Notes: generated by a model from the sequence alone, not told the origin. Counted from the first letter of the stretch, positions 1 to 12,491 are shown. The stretch is 64,000 bases of DNA from CAYURP01 sp964447175 (GCA_964447175.1 CAYURP010000004.1:20706-84705), one strand, 5' to 3'. Numbers and translations: made by a program.

Positions 1-566
1 AGACCCCGCATTATAACCAGAGACCTCATATCCACAACTAAATTGTGATACCCAAAAGTGGTACCCCGCTCGGTTAAAAGAATCTTGTTATTACCAACTG
101 ATTCAGCCTTTTCAGCAATGGATTTCATATCTTCCGGGGCCAGGAACTGACCTTTTTTTATGTTCAGTGGCTTTTTGGTTTTGGCTGCTTCTATTACTAA
201 ATCCGTTTGCCGGCACAAAAAAGCTGGAATCTGTAAGACATCTACTACCTCTGACACCGGTTTGACTTCCTCCTTGGAATGTATGTCAGTTAATATTGGA
301 ATATCGAATTTTTTTTTTATTTTAACTAAAATTTTCAATCCCTTATCTAAACCTGGACCAGTATAGGATTTTATATTTAACCTGTTTGCTTTAAGATAAG
401 AGGATTTAAAAATGTAAGGGATTTTGTATTTCCGGGTGAGCTCTTTTACCTTTTCAGCAGTTTTGAAGGCGATTCCCTCGGATTCTAAAACACAGGGTCC
501 TGCAATCAGAGCTAAAGGATTCCCTGGACCAACAATGCAATCATCAATTATTACAGGACCTGCCAT
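1..566 (-). CDS. kdsA: 3-deoxy-8-phosphooctulonate synthase (KdsA), 3' part beyond window edge
   Basis: Condenses arabinose-5-phosphate with phosphoenolpyruvate to give Kdo-8-phosphate, a cytoplasmic step in the LPS inner core pathway. I translated the minus strand by hand from the ATG at 566. It reads AGPCVLES near residues 22-29, then FKSSYLKANR, LTDIHS, IPAFLCRQTDL and RGTTFGYHNLVVDMRSL, all characteristic of KdsA. About 188 codons lie in the window and the frame is still open at base 1, so the C-terminus is cut off by the window edge and not by a mutation. It is third in a minus-strand set kdsB-pyrG-kdsA, about 90 bp after pyrG, and two of the three genes act in CMP-Kdo production. No internal defect was seen. 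Confidence 0.93.
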   Translation of the reverse strand, partial: MAGPVIIDDCIVGPGNPLALIAGPCVLESEGIAFKTAEKVKELTRKYKIPYIFKSSYLKANRLNIKSYTGPGLDKGLKILVKIKKKFDIPILTDIHSKEEVKPVSEVVDVLQIPAFLCRQTDLVIEAAKTKKPLNIKKGQFLAPEDMKSIAEKAESVGNNKILLTERGTTFGYHNLVVDMRSLVIMRG

Positions 567-656
567 CTGAGTCTTAATCCTTTTTATTCTATTAATTGAA
601 TTTGATTATGAGCCCTCAGAGTTTCTATTATACAAAATGGAAACAAGTTAAAGTTT

Positions 657-3078
<2,422 letters not shown>

Positions 3079-3097
3079 ACCCAAAAACTGTCAACTC

Positions 3098-3126
3098 ATA
3101 CTACAAAACCTGAAATGAAATGTCAA
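3098..3126 (-). promoter_or_regulatory. Sigma-70-type promoter for kdsB-pyrG-kdsA
   Basis: On the minus strand, TTGACA (3126-3121) is followed after 17 bases by TAGTAT (3103-3098). The predicted start of transcription lies only a few bases before the kdsB start, so the message would be nearly leaderless. This is motif matching only. Confidence 0.5.
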
Positions 3127-3257
3127 CTAAAAAAATATATTAACGGTAAAATGAGGAACTTATTTGGATTTCTGTGATTTGGCTTGCTTTTCTAAAAAGA
3201 AATTCTTATTATTATTAGCAATTAATATAAATATATCCAATAAAAAGGAGTCCATTT

Positions 3258-3587
3258 ATGATAGTCTCGACAACGCCTTCTCTTGAGGGAAAAAAGATCG
3301 TCAAATACCTGGGATTAGTCAGCGGGGAGGCGATTTTAGGGGCAAATATTTTCAAGGACTTTTTTGCTGGAATCAGGGACATAGTAGGCGGCAGGTCAGC
3401 AGCTTACGAAGAAGAACTGCGAAAAGCCAAGACAATTGCCATAGAGGAGATGACCCAAGAGGCAAAATCATTGGGTGCCAATGCGGTTTTGGGAGTTGAC
3501 CTGGATTATGAGACCATTGGCATAAGCCGCGGCGGGAATATGTTAATGGTCAGCGCCAGCGGAACGGCAGTGGTATATGAGAATTAA
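3258..3587 (+). CDS. YbjQ/UPF0145 family protein
   Basis: A small cytoplasmic protein of 109 residues matching the YbjQ (UPF0145) family over its full length. The start [12 protein letters not shown] and the middle [20 protein letters not shown] are typical of the family, as is the later stretch with [13 protein letters not shown]. The family forms a pentameric fold sometimes called a heavy-metal-binding domain, but its role is not established. A GGAG motif about 9 bases upstream supports the ATG. The gene stands alone, divergent from kdsB, and is followed by a strong GC-rich hairpin at 3638-3663 and then a repeat island. Confidence 0.9.
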   Translation: MIVSTTPSLEGKKIVKYLGLVSGEAILGANIFKDFFAGIRDIVGGRSAAYEEELRKAKTIAIEEMTQEAKSLGANAVLGVDLDYETIGISRGGNMLMVSASGTAVVYEN

Positions 3588-3637
3588 ATAACCTCGGGAT
3601 GAATTGCTGTATTAATTAAGTACAGTATAGATTGGTA

Positions 3638-3663
3638 GCCCCACCTTGCCCCCAAGGTGGGGC
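3638..3663 (+). terminator. Hairpin after the YbjQ-family gene, probable terminator
   Basis: GCCCCACCTT and AAGGTGGGGC form a perfect 10-bp stem around a 6-base loop. The tail (ATTATTGTTA) is only moderately T-rich, so it may be a weak terminator. Confidence 0.55.
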
Positions 3664-3688
3664 ATTATTGTTATATTGTAAATTAGTG

Positions 3689-3757
3689 AATGGGTAGGGC
3701 AAGGTCTCCTGACCTTGTCAACTTGGCTCTGGATCGGGAGACCCAGAACTGCCCATT
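3689..3757 (+). repeat. Three-way-junction palindromic repeat, type 1, copy a
   Basis: A 69-base element. The ends AATGGGTAG and CTGCCCATT pair as an outer stem with one mismatch. Inside are arm A (CAAGGTC...GACCTTG), an 8-base linker CAACTTGG, and arm B (CTGGATC...GACCCAG, one imperfect pair). It is closely similar to the elements at 3847-3915 and about 30140-30206. The 503-base gap 3588-4090 holds no credible gene: open frames across it simply translate these repeats. Confidence 0.85.
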
Positions 3758-3770
3758 TGCTTGTTCTATG

Positions 3771-3816
3771 TGTGTCAAGTCACACTCATGGCAAGCCATG
3801 ACCAAGACCTGACACA
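3771..3816 (+). repeat. Hairpin repeat, type 2, copy a
   Basis: TGTGTCAAGTC at the left and GACCTGACACA at the right pair over 11 positions with one imperfect pair. An inner hairpin TCATGG/CCATGA sits between them. Near-identical elements occur at 29240-29282 and 30967-31012. Here it lies between two type 1 repeats. Confidence 0.85.
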
Positions 3817-3846
3817 ACATGGAATTATTTTCGTTGGAAATGAGTG

Positions 3847-3915
3847 AATGGGTAGGACAAGGTTTCCTGACCTTGTTCTCTTGGTTCTGGGTCGGGAGAC
3901 CCAGAACTACCCATT
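3847..3915 (+). repeat. Three-way-junction palindromic repeat, type 1, copy b
   Basis: Also exactly 69 bases. The outer stem AATGGGTAG/CTACCCATT is perfect, arm A is ACAAGGT/ACCTTGT, the linker TCTCTTGG is again 8 bases, and arm B is TTCTGGGTC/GACCCAGAA around GGGA. It is the best-formed type 1 copy in the window. Confidence 0.87.
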
Positions 3916-3933
3916 TGTATTATAACAGGTTGT

Positions 3934-4039
3934 CTGCCCGGTCAGGAGGACAACTGTTGAATCCTTATATAAAAGAAGTGCAAAAACTTGTTTTTGCAAT
4001 GGCAACAATAAATTGTTGCACTCCAATTTGTTCGGGCAG
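3934..4039 (+). repeat. Nested palindromic element
   Basis: CTGCCCG (3934-3940) and CGGGCAG (4033-4039) form an outer stem. Inside, at 3977-4022, AGTGC/GCACT encloses two hairpins (AAAAAC/GTTTTT and AACAAT/ATTGTT) separated by 8 bases. Seen directly by base pairing; no second copy of this sequence is in the window. Confidence 0.65.
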
Positions 4040-4090
4040 CGACGGAGCTCTACCCCTACATTTTTTTGATATTTAATTACTTTTAAAAGA

Positions 4091-4750
4091 CTATCTCACT
4101 ATGTCCCCGAGCCTGGCCCACCTTACGCTGGTGGGGGTGTGGATGAGATAATAGAAAAACATATGGACTACGGGGATTATATAAGGAGATTCAAATCTGG
4201 GGGTATCGGGATCCTGTTGCCAGGACCAGTAAATGATAATGGGCTTTCCGATAATATGTCTTTTTTCCAGAAATCCCCAGAACCGGGAGTCCCGGGATTC
4301 ATCCCGGTTATCCCCTAAAACGAATATCTGGCCCTTGGGTACCTGGTAGGGTCCAAAATTGTCCCTGGTGGAATATTCTTCTGGAAAAACAAGAGGGTCG
4401 ATGAAATTCTCCCAATTGCGATTTTGAACTTTCTGTCCATCCACATACAAGACTTTGTTCACTATCTGTACCGTCCGGCCTTCGTTGGCAATACATCTTT
4501 TGATAAAAGTCTTTTCTGGGTTTAATGGATATTTAAAGACTATTATATCACCTGGTTTAGGATCACCAAAATCATAGGCTAATTTATTGACCAGTACGAA
4601 ATCTCCGGAAAGCAGAGTTTTCTCCATCGATTTTGAGGGTATCTTGTAGGCACTGACCACAAATGCCCTTAAAACGAATGCGATGAGCAGAGCCATAACT
4701 ATTATCTGGATGTATTCCAGGACGTTTGATTTTATCTTTACACCTATCAT
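4091..4750 (-). CDS. lepB: Signal peptidase I
   Basis: Membrane-anchored serine protease of the S26 family that cleaves Sec signal peptides at the outer face of the inner membrane. The protein has 219 residues with one N-terminal membrane segment (about 11-31). The catalytic serine is Ser41 in SKSMEKTL and the catalytic lysine is Lys84 in FIKRCIANEG. The conserved GDNRDESRDSRFWG box follows. A second hydrophobic stretch lies near the C-terminus (IIPVVHMFFYYLI). The start ATG at 4750 has a short A/G-rich leader. The gene stands alone on the minus strand between a repeat island and a membrane protein gene. Secreted and lipoprotein products elsewhere in the window would depend on such processing. 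Confidence 0.95.
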   Translation of the reverse strand: MIGVKIKSNVLEYIQIIVMALLIAFVLRAFVVSAYKIPSKSMEKTLLSGDFVLVNKLAYDFGDPKPGDIIVFKYPLNPEKTFIKRCIANEGRTVQIVNKVLYVDGQKVQNRNWENFIDPLVFPEEYSTRDNFGPYQVPKGQIFVLGDNRDESRDSRFWGFLEKRHIIGKPIIIYWSWQQDPDTPRFESPYIIPVVHMFFYYLIHTPTSVRWARLGDIVR

Positions 4751-5018
4751 TTTTCCTTTTTATTTTTTTTATCGGAATAAAAGCAAAAAAAATAATTAAA
4801 AAGAAGAATATGTAGATATATTCTTGAAGTTAAAATCTTTTTGGTAAATTTGGTAAATAATGTTTGAATGAGAAGACGCAGAAGATTCAGTTTTGTAAAC
4901 CAAAATGAGCGCTGGATTAATAAGACATTAGCTCCTTAGTCCTCCTTGAGTTAATAATAAACAAAAATTTAATAAGAGTTATTTTTAATGTGATTTTTTT
5001 AAGTTTTATTCTTTAAAA

Positions 5019-6206
5019 TTACTCTTTTTCCTCTTCCTTTTCCTCATCGGGATTTTGTTCTTCTTGATCTTTTTCCTCTGAGGATGTCTCCTCCTCTGTG
5101 GCCAATTTTTCCTCTTCCTCCTCCTCTTCTGTTTTTCTCTCCAGAAGGTTCTCCTCGTCTTTTTTCTGGCGGATGATTATATAGGTCAGGGTTTGGCCCG
5201 TGCTTATGGTAGCCAAACCATAGGAGACCACCCCGAAAATTATCAGGATAAAGGTTATTCCGATTAAGAAGGCTGCTATGCTCTCTGACCAGTTTAAGAA
5301 TGCTCCGAATCCTAAATCAGGGAGGTGAAACTTGAAATCAATACCCGGGAAGATGTTGGTTAAGAAATCGAAAAACCAGGAAGGAAGGGTTAAATAAGCC
5401 AGGGCTCCGTCTATGATGTCGGCGAGTTTATCCCCCATAAAAAATCCACAGGACCAGTTCAGAAGCTGAAGTGATCTAAAGGTAAAGTATCCCAGGACAA
5501 AAGTTCCTAATTTAGCTAAAACTCCAGCTAAAGCGGTGTAAAGGAAAAACCTCCAGGGCTGGCTCCAGATTGAGGAGAAAAGCTGAACTATGGTTTCAAA
5601 GATATCCTCCTTGGTGGCAGCTACTACTGCCGGGGTTAAAAGCAAGGAGAAGACAAAAACAAAGAGAGTGTAAATCACAAAAAACGCTACTAAAAAGATG
5701 GGAACACCATAAAAGATTCCCACAGCTAACTCACCCACATAGGGGATTTTGCCAAAAAGACCCACGATTATCCCCCCTATAACCAGGATAGCGGAGAAGA
5801 CCACCAGAGAAAGGGGGGTTAAAAATACTGTTTTCCCGTGTTTTTTTAAGAATTTTAAAGAATCTTTGGCGGAATAGAACTCATCCCCTTTAAGCTGCTC
5901 ATAGGTCACCTTTCCCACAGCTGCGGAGGCCAAAAGCCAGGTGACTAAAAGAAAAAGACAGCCAATAATGAATATCAACCAGCTAAGCCAGTTGGTGAAG
6001 GTAAAACCCCATACCGGAAAAAGACCATAGCTTTCCCATATATCTGCAAGACTCATCTTGCTGACTAAAAAAGCAACGTAGGTCAGGATCAGATACCCCA
6101 CATATCCTATCATAAGTCCCAGACACTGGATCAGAATCTTTTTGCCGGATAAGGCTAACCTGGGTGCCCTGAAGATATCCCGGATATCAAAGTACAGCTT
6201 ATACAT
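5019..6206 (-). CDS. Polytopic membrane protein with acidic C-terminal tail, function unknown
   Basis: I cannot assign a function. The 395-residue protein has about seven or eight hydrophobic segments between residues 30 and 345, some with small-residue runs typical of helix packing. It ends in a highly charged tail of about 50 residues, very rich in Glu, after IIIRQKKDEENLLERK. The layout recalls uncharacterised DUF4013-like or glycerophosphodiester-associated membrane proteins, but no diagnostic motif was found. The ATG at 6206 has a strong GGAGGAG Shine-Dalgarno. It is a single gene, divergent from gmd. The glutamate tail is low-complexity and its exact length could vary between strains. 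Confidence 0.75.
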   Translation of the reverse strand: MYKLYFDIRDIFRAPRLALSGKKILIQCLGLMIGYVGYLILTYVAFLVSKMSLADIWESYGLFPVWGFTFTNWLSWLIFIIGCLFLLVTWLLASAAVGKVTYEQLKGDEFYSAKDSLKFLKKHGKTVFLTPLSLVVFSAILVIGGIIVGLFGKIPYVGELAVGIFYGVPIFLVAFFVIYTLFVFVFSLLLTPAVVAATKEDIFETIVQLFSSIWSQPWRFFLYTALAGVLAKLGTFVLGYFTFRSLQLLNWSCGFFMGDKLADIIDGALAYLTLPSWFFDFLTNIFPGIDFKFHLPDLGFGAFLNWSESIAAFLIGITFILIIFGVVSYGLATISTGQTLTYIIIRQKKDEENLLERKTEEEEEEEKLATEEETSSEEKDQEEQNPDEEKEEEKE

Positions 6207-6289
6207 CTCTCCTCCTTTTTAGAACCATTAAGTTTGAAATTAATAATTTGGGTTTAACTTTGTCAAGGAAAAAAATTACCAAACTTCGT

Positions 6290-7314
<1,025 letters not shown>

Positions 7315-7430
7315 CTAAATTAGAATATCTAATCTTTTAAGAATATATAAGATATAATTGGAATACACTTAAGCATAATTCAGATTCTGGTTTTAATTTA
7401 AATTTCAGAAATGATAGTTAAGAAATAATT

Positions 7431-8387
7431 ATGAAAGTTCTGATAACAGGAATTGCTGGATTTGTGGGTTCTCATCTGGCGGAATTTTTGATTCAAAAGA
7501 AGCAAAAAATTTACGGAACCTGCCTGGCGTGTGAACCTCAAGATAATATTGCCCATATCAAAGAAAAAATAAAGATAACTGAATGTGACGTAACTGATTT
7601 CAATTCCCTTAGAAAACTGATAAACAGGATAAAACCTGATCGAATATATCATCTGGCTGCTTTTTCCTCGGTGGGTGAATCTTTTACCAAACCCCTGGAT
7701 GCAGTTGAGGTCAATGTCAGGGGCACTTTGTATCTGCTGGAGATCTTAAGGAAAATTAAAAAAAGGATTAGGCTTTTAGTTGTCAGTTCTTCGGATATCT
7801 ACGGAAAGGTCAAAAAAAAGGATTTGCCAATAAAGGAGACTCATAACCTGAATCCAATATCCCCTTATGGAGCAAGTAAAGCCTGTGCCGACCTTTTGGC
7901 TTATCAGTATTACCAATCTTACGGGACTTTGGTCATTAGAACCAGATCTTTTAATCACACCGGACCCAGGCAAAGACTGGGATTCGTTGTGCCCGATTTT
8001 GCTTCTCAGATAGCCAGAATCGATAAAGGGATTTCTAAACCGCTAATGAAAGTCGGTAATCTGAGTGCCAGAAGGGATGTATCCGATGTCCGGGATGTGG
8101 TAAGAGCTTACTATCTTCTAATGGAGAAAGGCAGACCGGGTGAGGCTTATAATGTATGTTCAGATAAAGCTTACAAAATTGAAACTTTTCTTTCCACCCT
8201 TCTACGATTTTCATCAAAGCATATCAAAGTAAGGAAAAAGGGTAAAACCAGACCAGCTGAAATACCGATTCTTTTAGGGGATAATTCCAAAATAGAAAAA
8301 GAAGTGGGCTGGAAACCACGTATATCTATTCATAAAACACTGAAGGATACTTTAGATTACTGGAGAGAAAGGTATAGCCGAGGATAA
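7431..8387 (+). CDS. rmd: NAD-dependent epimerase/dehydratase, probable GDP-6-deoxy-D-mannose reductase
   Basis: The protein has 318 residues and an extended SDR fold. GIAGFVGSHLAE forms the nucleotide-binding loop (7-18), and the catalytic Tyr146 and Lys150 sit in PYGASK. The segment SFNHTGPRQ is typical of Rmd-type reductases, which reduce the Gmd product to GDP-D-rhamnose. The neighbouring gmd gene supports this role. A less likely alternative is another GDP- or UDP-sugar epimerase of the same superfamily. The next gene begins 21 bp downstream, so the two are probably co-transcribed. Confidence 0.82.
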   Translation: MKVLITGIAGFVGSHLAEFLIQKKQKIYGTCLACEPQDNIAHIKEKIKITECDVTDFNSLRKLINRIKPDRIYHLAAFSSVGESFTKPLDAVEVNVRGTLYLLEILRKIKKRIRLLVVSSSDIYGKVKKKDLPIKETHNLNPISPYGASKACADLLAYQYYQSYGTLVIRTRSFNHTGPRQRLGFVVPDFASQIARIDKGISKPLMKVGNLSARRDVSDVRDVVRAYYLLMEKGRPGEAYNVCSDKAYKIETFLSTLLRFSSKHIKVRKKGKTRPAEIPILLGDNSKIEKEVGWKPRISIHKTLKDTLDYWRERYSRG

Positions 8388-8408
8388 CATTTAGATAGGA
8401 GGTTCAAC

Positions 8409-9731
8409 TTGTCTTCGAGAAGTTTAGCATACAAAAACCTGGAAAAAAAGATTAAAGACAAAACGGCAGTAGTAGGGGTGGTAGGTCTGGGATATGTAGG
8501 ACTCCCTTTGGCTGCGGAGATGGGTAATTCGGGATTTCGTGTTTTAGGGCTGGAGATAAACAAAAGGAAGGTAAAGCTGGTTAACTCAGGAATATCAGAC
8601 ATTGACGATGTGAAAAATGAACAGGTCAAGAAATTAGTGATTAATAAAAAATTGAAAGCTTCCACCAATTTTTCACTTCTGAAAAAGGCTGATTGCGTTT
8701 GTGTCTGTGTGCCTACCCCACTGAGCAAGACCAAGGATCCGGACGTTTCTTTTATACTCTCCGCATTCTCCCAGGTGAAAAAATACCTGCATCGGGGTCA
8801 GCTGGTGATCCTGGAGAGCACTACCTATCCCGGGACCACAGAGGAACTTATCCGTCCTATGCTGGAGGAGACAAAACTTAAAGTCGGGAAGGACTTCTTC
8901 TTAGCTTTCTCGCCGGAGAGGGTGGACCCAGGAAATGCAACATATGACATAAAAAATACTCCCCGGGTAGTAGGAGGAACCACTCCCCTTTGTACCAAAA
9001 TTGCCAAGTTGTTTTATGAGCAGACCATAATTAAAGTAGTTCCGGTATCCTCAACCCAGTCAGCGGAGATGGTTAAGCTTCTGGAGAATACTTTTCGCAG
9101 CGTTAACATCGGTTTAGTTAATGAGGTGGCTTTGATGTGTGATCGTCTGAAAATAAATGTATGGGAGATAATCGATGCTGCTGACTCCAAACCATTTGGA
9201 TTTATGAAGTTTTATCCCGGTCCGGGTTTGGGTGGACATTGCATTCCCATCGATCCCCATTATCTTTCCTGGAAATTGAAATCCCTTAACTATTATGCCC
9301 GATTCATAGAGTTAGCCGGAGATATAAACTCCCGAATGCCGGAGTATGTAACCGAGAGGGTCAGTTTGGCTCTGAATCAAAGTGGAAAGAACCTCAAAGG
9401 TTCTGACATCCTGGTGCTGGGAGCAGCCTATAAAGGAAATATCTCCGATGTCCGGGAGTCGCCGGCTTTGGATGTGATGAGACTTCTGGAGGAAAGGGGT
9501 GCTGAAGTAACCTACAGCGATCCTTTTGTTCCCAGGGTGATAATGAACGGTTACACCTTAAAATCAAAAAAGTTAACCTCAGGGATCCTGAGAAAAGCGG
9601 ATTGTGTGGTCATCCTAACCGATCACAGTAACTATGATTATCCCTGGATAGTGAAAAACTCTAAGCTGATCTTCGATTCCAGAAACGCCACCCGGAGAAT
9701 CAAAAACAAAAAGAAGATTGTGAAGCTATAA
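8409..9731 (+). CDS. wbpA: Nucleotide sugar dehydrogenase, UDP-GlcNAc 6-dehydrogenase (WbpA) type
   Basis: Oxidises C6 of a UDP-sugar in two NAD-dependent steps to give a UDP-uronic acid for surface glycans. The protein has 440 residues. The N-terminal NAD domain begins VVGLGYVGLPLA (about 22-33), ESTTYPGTT is near 136, and the catalytic Cys278 lies in GPGLGGHCIP. A C-terminal UDP-binding domain contains GAAYKGNISDVRESPA. The overall pattern fits WbpA/WecC-like enzymes more than UDP-glucose dehydrogenase, but substrate choice cannot be fixed from sequence. The start is a TTG preceded by AGGAGG; no better ATG is in frame. Confidence 0.88.
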   Translation: MSSRSLAYKNLEKKIKDKTAVVGVVGLGYVGLPLAAEMGNSGFRVLGLEINKRKVKLVNSGISDIDDVKNEQVKKLVINKKLKASTNFSLLKKADCVCVCVPTPLSKTKDPDVSFILSAFSQVKKYLHRGQLVILESTTYPGTTEELIRPMLEETKLKVGKDFFLAFSPERVDPGNATYDIKNTPRVVGGTTPLCTKIAKLFYEQTIIKVVPVSSTQSAEMVKLLENTFRSVNIGLVNEVALMCDRLKINVWEIIDAADSKPFGFMKFYPGPGLGGHCIPIDPHYLSWKLKSLNYYARFIELAGDINSRMPEYVTERVSLALNQSGKNLKGSDILVLGAAYKGNISDVRESPALDVMRLLEERGAEVTYSDPFVPRVIMNGYTLKSKKLTSGILRKADCVVILTDHSNYDYPWIVKNSKLIFDSRNATRRIKNKKKIVKL

Positions 9732-9783
9732 ACGTGGTTTTATACCTCTGAGGGTTAATCTTGCCTGCGGAGGTTTTAGTTTA

Positions 9784-11313
9784 TTGAAAAAAAGAACAAA
9801 TATACTGATAAAGGGAATTCTTTTTGTTTTTTTAGCTGCATGCAATCTCTCTTATGCTTCCTTATTGGAGAACATCCCTCTAAATAGCTGGGTTTACCCG
9901 GCTGTTGATGAGCTCTATATTCAAGGTATTTTCCCCCAACTGCATAAAAACATTAAACCTTATGAGAGAGGGGAAATCGCTTCTTTTTTAATTCAGGTTG
10001 ATGAGAAGATAAAAAATAGGGAACTAAGTCCCACCCCTCCTCAGGTCTGGTTATTAGATAAGCTCAAGGAGGAGTTTTCCCTGGAGATGAAGATGTTGAG
10101 GGAAAAGAATGGGAAAAACGTTTTGAAATGTGGGCTTGATCCTTATTTTTACCTTACTCAGAACAGAATTGATACTTCCTGGACCAGGGGTAAACTGGAA
10201 CTGGATCTTGCTTTTCAATTTAAAGACAGGCTGCTTTTGAAAGACAAGATACTCCTTGATTCCAAAGCGGAAAAGGATCCCAATCTCTATGGCAGGGAAT
10301 GGAAAAAAGACTTAACCGGTATTTTTGATCAGGGTTATCTGAAACTCGATTTTAAATATCTTAGTCTTTTATTCGGAAGGGACTATTTGAGATGGGGACC
10401 GGGTCAGAACGACTTTTTGCTTGTCTCTGGTTTTGCCCCGCCATTTGATATGCTGAAACTGGGAGGGGAAATAGGTAAGTTCAAATTCTTATTTTTTGCA
10501 ACTGTTTTAGATGGGATAACTATATCTGATACCCTGTATAAAAGGTATCTCTCAGGTCACAGGATCAATTTCAAGCCAGAGCCATATCTGGAGTTAGGAG
10601 TATCGGAGGTGGTGCTCTATGGAGGAGCTGATAGATCTTTGGAGCTTTACTATCTGAATCCTGTTTTTTTATATTATGGGGAGCAGTTCAACCAGGGGAT
10701 GGATGATAATCCTTTGTGGAGCTTTGATTTCAGCTTAACCCGGATCAGGAATGTTGAACTTTATGGTGAGTTCATGATCGATGATTTTCAATATGATTTC
10801 AAAACAGAGCCTCACCAGATCGGATTCAGGCTGGGAGCCAATTGCTCTAATATCTTTAAGATTCAGGGGAGTTTTTTAAATCTTGAATATGTCAGAGTCA
10901 ACAACTGGGTCTACGGACAGGTCAAACCCTGGAACCTTTATACCTATCATAATATCGGAATGGGAAGCTCTTTGGGTCCGGATGCGGATATGATTAGCCT
11001 TTCCTCTATTTATCATTTGAATTCCGACCTGCAAGTTGATTTCTCCTTTTCCCACCGAAGAAAAGGGGAAGGGAAAATCCAGGTTCAACCACCTAAAGTT
11101 CCTAGACACGAGAAGTTTCCCACAGGTGTGGTCGAGTATACCAAATCCGTTCAGTTTCTTTTGTTATTCCAGCCCGATGCTAATCTTCAAATTCAGGGCG
11201 GAGCAGGTTTCAATAAGGTGGATAACGCTTTTAACTATGAAAACGAAGATGAAGATAATTTTTATATAAAATTTGGAATAAACTATAATTACTGGGAGGA
11301 GTGGTGGTTTTAA
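9784..11313 (+). CDS. Wzi-like capsule assembly outer membrane protein
   Basis: The 509-residue protein has an N-terminal signal peptide (hydrophobic run ILFVFLAACNLSYA). A helical region with the PLNSWVYPAVDEL motif is followed by a long stretch of alternating beta-strand pattern ending in an aromatic residue (EEWWF), as expected for an outer membrane beta-barrel. Motifs such as GRDYLRWGPGQND are typical of the capsule assembly protein Wzi family, which anchors polysaccharide at the cell surface. Its place directly after three nucleotide-sugar genes fits. The start is TTG at 9784 after a GGAGG sequence; it is close to ispE (one base apart). Assignment is by pattern, so moderately certain. 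Confidence 0.78.
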   Translation: MKKRTNILIKGILFVFLAACNLSYASLLENIPLNSWVYPAVDELYIQGIFPQLHKNIKPYERGEIASFLIQVDEKIKNRELSPTPPQVWLLDKLKEEFSLEMKMLREKNGKNVLKCGLDPYFYLTQNRIDTSWTRGKLELDLAFQFKDRLLLKDKILLDSKAEKDPNLYGREWKKDLTGIFDQGYLKLDFKYLSLLFGRDYLRWGPGQNDFLLVSGFAPPFDMLKLGGEIGKFKFLFFATVLDGITISDTLYKRYLSGHRINFKPEPYLELGVSEVVLYGGADRSLELYYLNPVFLYYGEQFNQGMDDNPLWSFDFSLTRIRNVELYGEFMIDDFQYDFKTEPHQIGFRLGANCSNIFKIQGSFLNLEYVRVNNWVYGQVKPWNLYTYHNIGMGSSLGPDADMISLSSIYHLNSDLQVDFSFSHRRKGEGKIQVQPPKVPRHEKFPTGVVEYTKSVQFLLLFQPDANLQIQGGAGFNKVDNAFNYENEDEDNFYIKFGINYNYWEEWWF

Positions 11314-11314
11314 T

Positions 11315-12154
11315 TTGATCCGGCTTAAATCATTTGCTAAAATAAATCTATGTCTCTATGTTTTAAGAAAAAGGAGGGATGGGTATCACCAGATCTACAC
11401 GGTAATGCAGGCTGTGGATCTTTATGACAGGTTAAGTTTATACAAGATACCAAAAGGTATAATTATTCAGACCAACAACCCCCAGCTCCCCACAGACAGG
11501 AGAAATTTAGTTTATAAAGCTTCTGAGATTTTTTTTAATCAGACCGGAATTGATCAGGGGGTGAGAATAAAAATTCAAAAAAGAATTCCACTATCCTCAG
11601 GTTTGGGCGGTGGCAGCAGCAATGCAGCTTTTACACTGATGGGATTGAATAAACTTTTCAATACTAACTTATCCCAAAGGAAACTTGTGGAAATGGCAAA
11701 GCACATAGGTTCAGACGTTCCTTTCTTTTTATCCTCCGGGCAGGCCCTGGCTACCGGAAGGGGAGAGAAAATCAGGGAGATTAGGCTGCCCCGGGACTAC
11801 TGGATCGTTTTGATAAATCCGGGTATAAAAATTTCCACCTCCCGGGCTTATGAAAATTTTAAAATTCACTTGACAAGAAAGAGGAAATTAATTAAAATTT
11901 ATAAAAGTAAAAAGAGCTTCCTTGATTATATAGCCGGATGGAAAAACGAACTGGAAAAGACTTCGGAAAAAAAGTATCCTCAGCTAAAAAAGCTCAGAGA
12001 AAAACTGACTCAAATTGGGGCAATTAAAACATCTATGTCAGGAAGTGGACCTACAGTATATGGAATTTTTTTGGACAAACCCAGATACAAGGAGGTGAAG
12101 AGTCTGCGAAGTAAAGAGTGTCAAATTTGGGTGACACGACCAATCCCTTTATAG
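11315..12154 (+). CDS. ispE: 4-diphosphocytidyl-2-C-methyl-D-erythritol kinase
   Basis: GHMP-family kinase that phosphorylates CDP-methylerythritol in the MEP isoprenoid pathway. The 279 residues contain KINLCLYVLRKRRDGYH at the N-terminus, the ATP loop PLSSGLGGGSSNAA at about 92-105, DVPFFLSSGQALATGRGE, and the closing SGSGPTVYGIF. All are IspE hallmarks. The TTG start at 11315 comes one base after the stop of the upstream barrel gene and uses a GGAGG inside that gene's end, which suggests coupling. The ispE-spoVG-tRNA-Gln order that follows is also seen in some deltaproteobacteria. Confidence 0.95.
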   Translation: MIRLKSFAKINLCLYVLRKRRDGYHQIYTVMQAVDLYDRLSLYKIPKGIIIQTNNPQLPTDRRNLVYKASEIFFNQTGIDQGVRIKIQKRIPLSSGLGGGSSNAAFTLMGLNKLFNTNLSQRKLVEMAKHIGSDVPFFLSSGQALATGRGEKIREIRLPRDYWIVLINPGIKISTSRAYENFKIHLTRKRKLIKIYKSKKSFLDYIAGWKNELEKTSEKKYPQLKKLREKLTQIGAIKTSMSGSGPTVYGIFLDKPRYKEVKSLRSKECQIWVTRPIPL

Positions 12155-12217
12155 GTCCTTTAGTGTCATCAGGTAAATGTTACATAGCAAGCTATTCATG
12201 CAGAGGAGGAAAATAAA

Positions 12218-12487
12218 GTGGATATTACTGAGGTGAGGATCACCCTGCGGGATGAGGATAGACTCAAGGCATTTGCTAATGTGACCTTCGATAACGCTTT
12301 TGTGGTGCGTGGTTTGAAAGTCATCAATGGCAACTCAGGTTATTTCGTTTCCATGCCCTCAAGAAAAAGACCTGATGGGACGCACCAGGATATAGCCCAT
12401 CCGGTCAACAACCAAATGCGTAAAGTTATTGAAGACAGAGTATTGGAGGCTTATGAGAGCGAGTTGAAGTCAAGAGAGAACTTATAG
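12218..12487 (+). CDS. spoVG: SpoVG family protein
   Basis: A protein of 89 residues with the full SpoVG fold: ITEVRITLRDEDRLKAFANV, then VVRGLKVINGNSGYFVSMPS and a helix after DIAHPVNNQMRK. SpoVG proteins bind nucleic acid and regulate gene expression; they occur well outside sporeformers, so no sporulation is implied. The start is GTG with AGAGGAGG upstream. It is directly followed, 4 bp after the stop, by tRNA-Gln, so the tRNA may be cut from the same transcript. Confidence 0.93.
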   Translation: MDITEVRITLRDEDRLKAFANVTFDNAFVVRGLKVINGNSGYFVSMPSRKRPDGTHQDIAHPVNNQMRKVIEDRVLEAYESELKSRENL

Positions 12488-12491
12488 ATAT

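Noticed and set aside
160..366. Plus-strand frame near the left edge
   Set aside because: It is the antisense shadow of kdsA, which reads continuously on the minus strand.
3819..4076. 85-codon plus-strand open frame in the repeat island
   Set aside because: It is a translation of the type 1 repeat and the nested palindromes; no ribosome site and no protein-like pattern.
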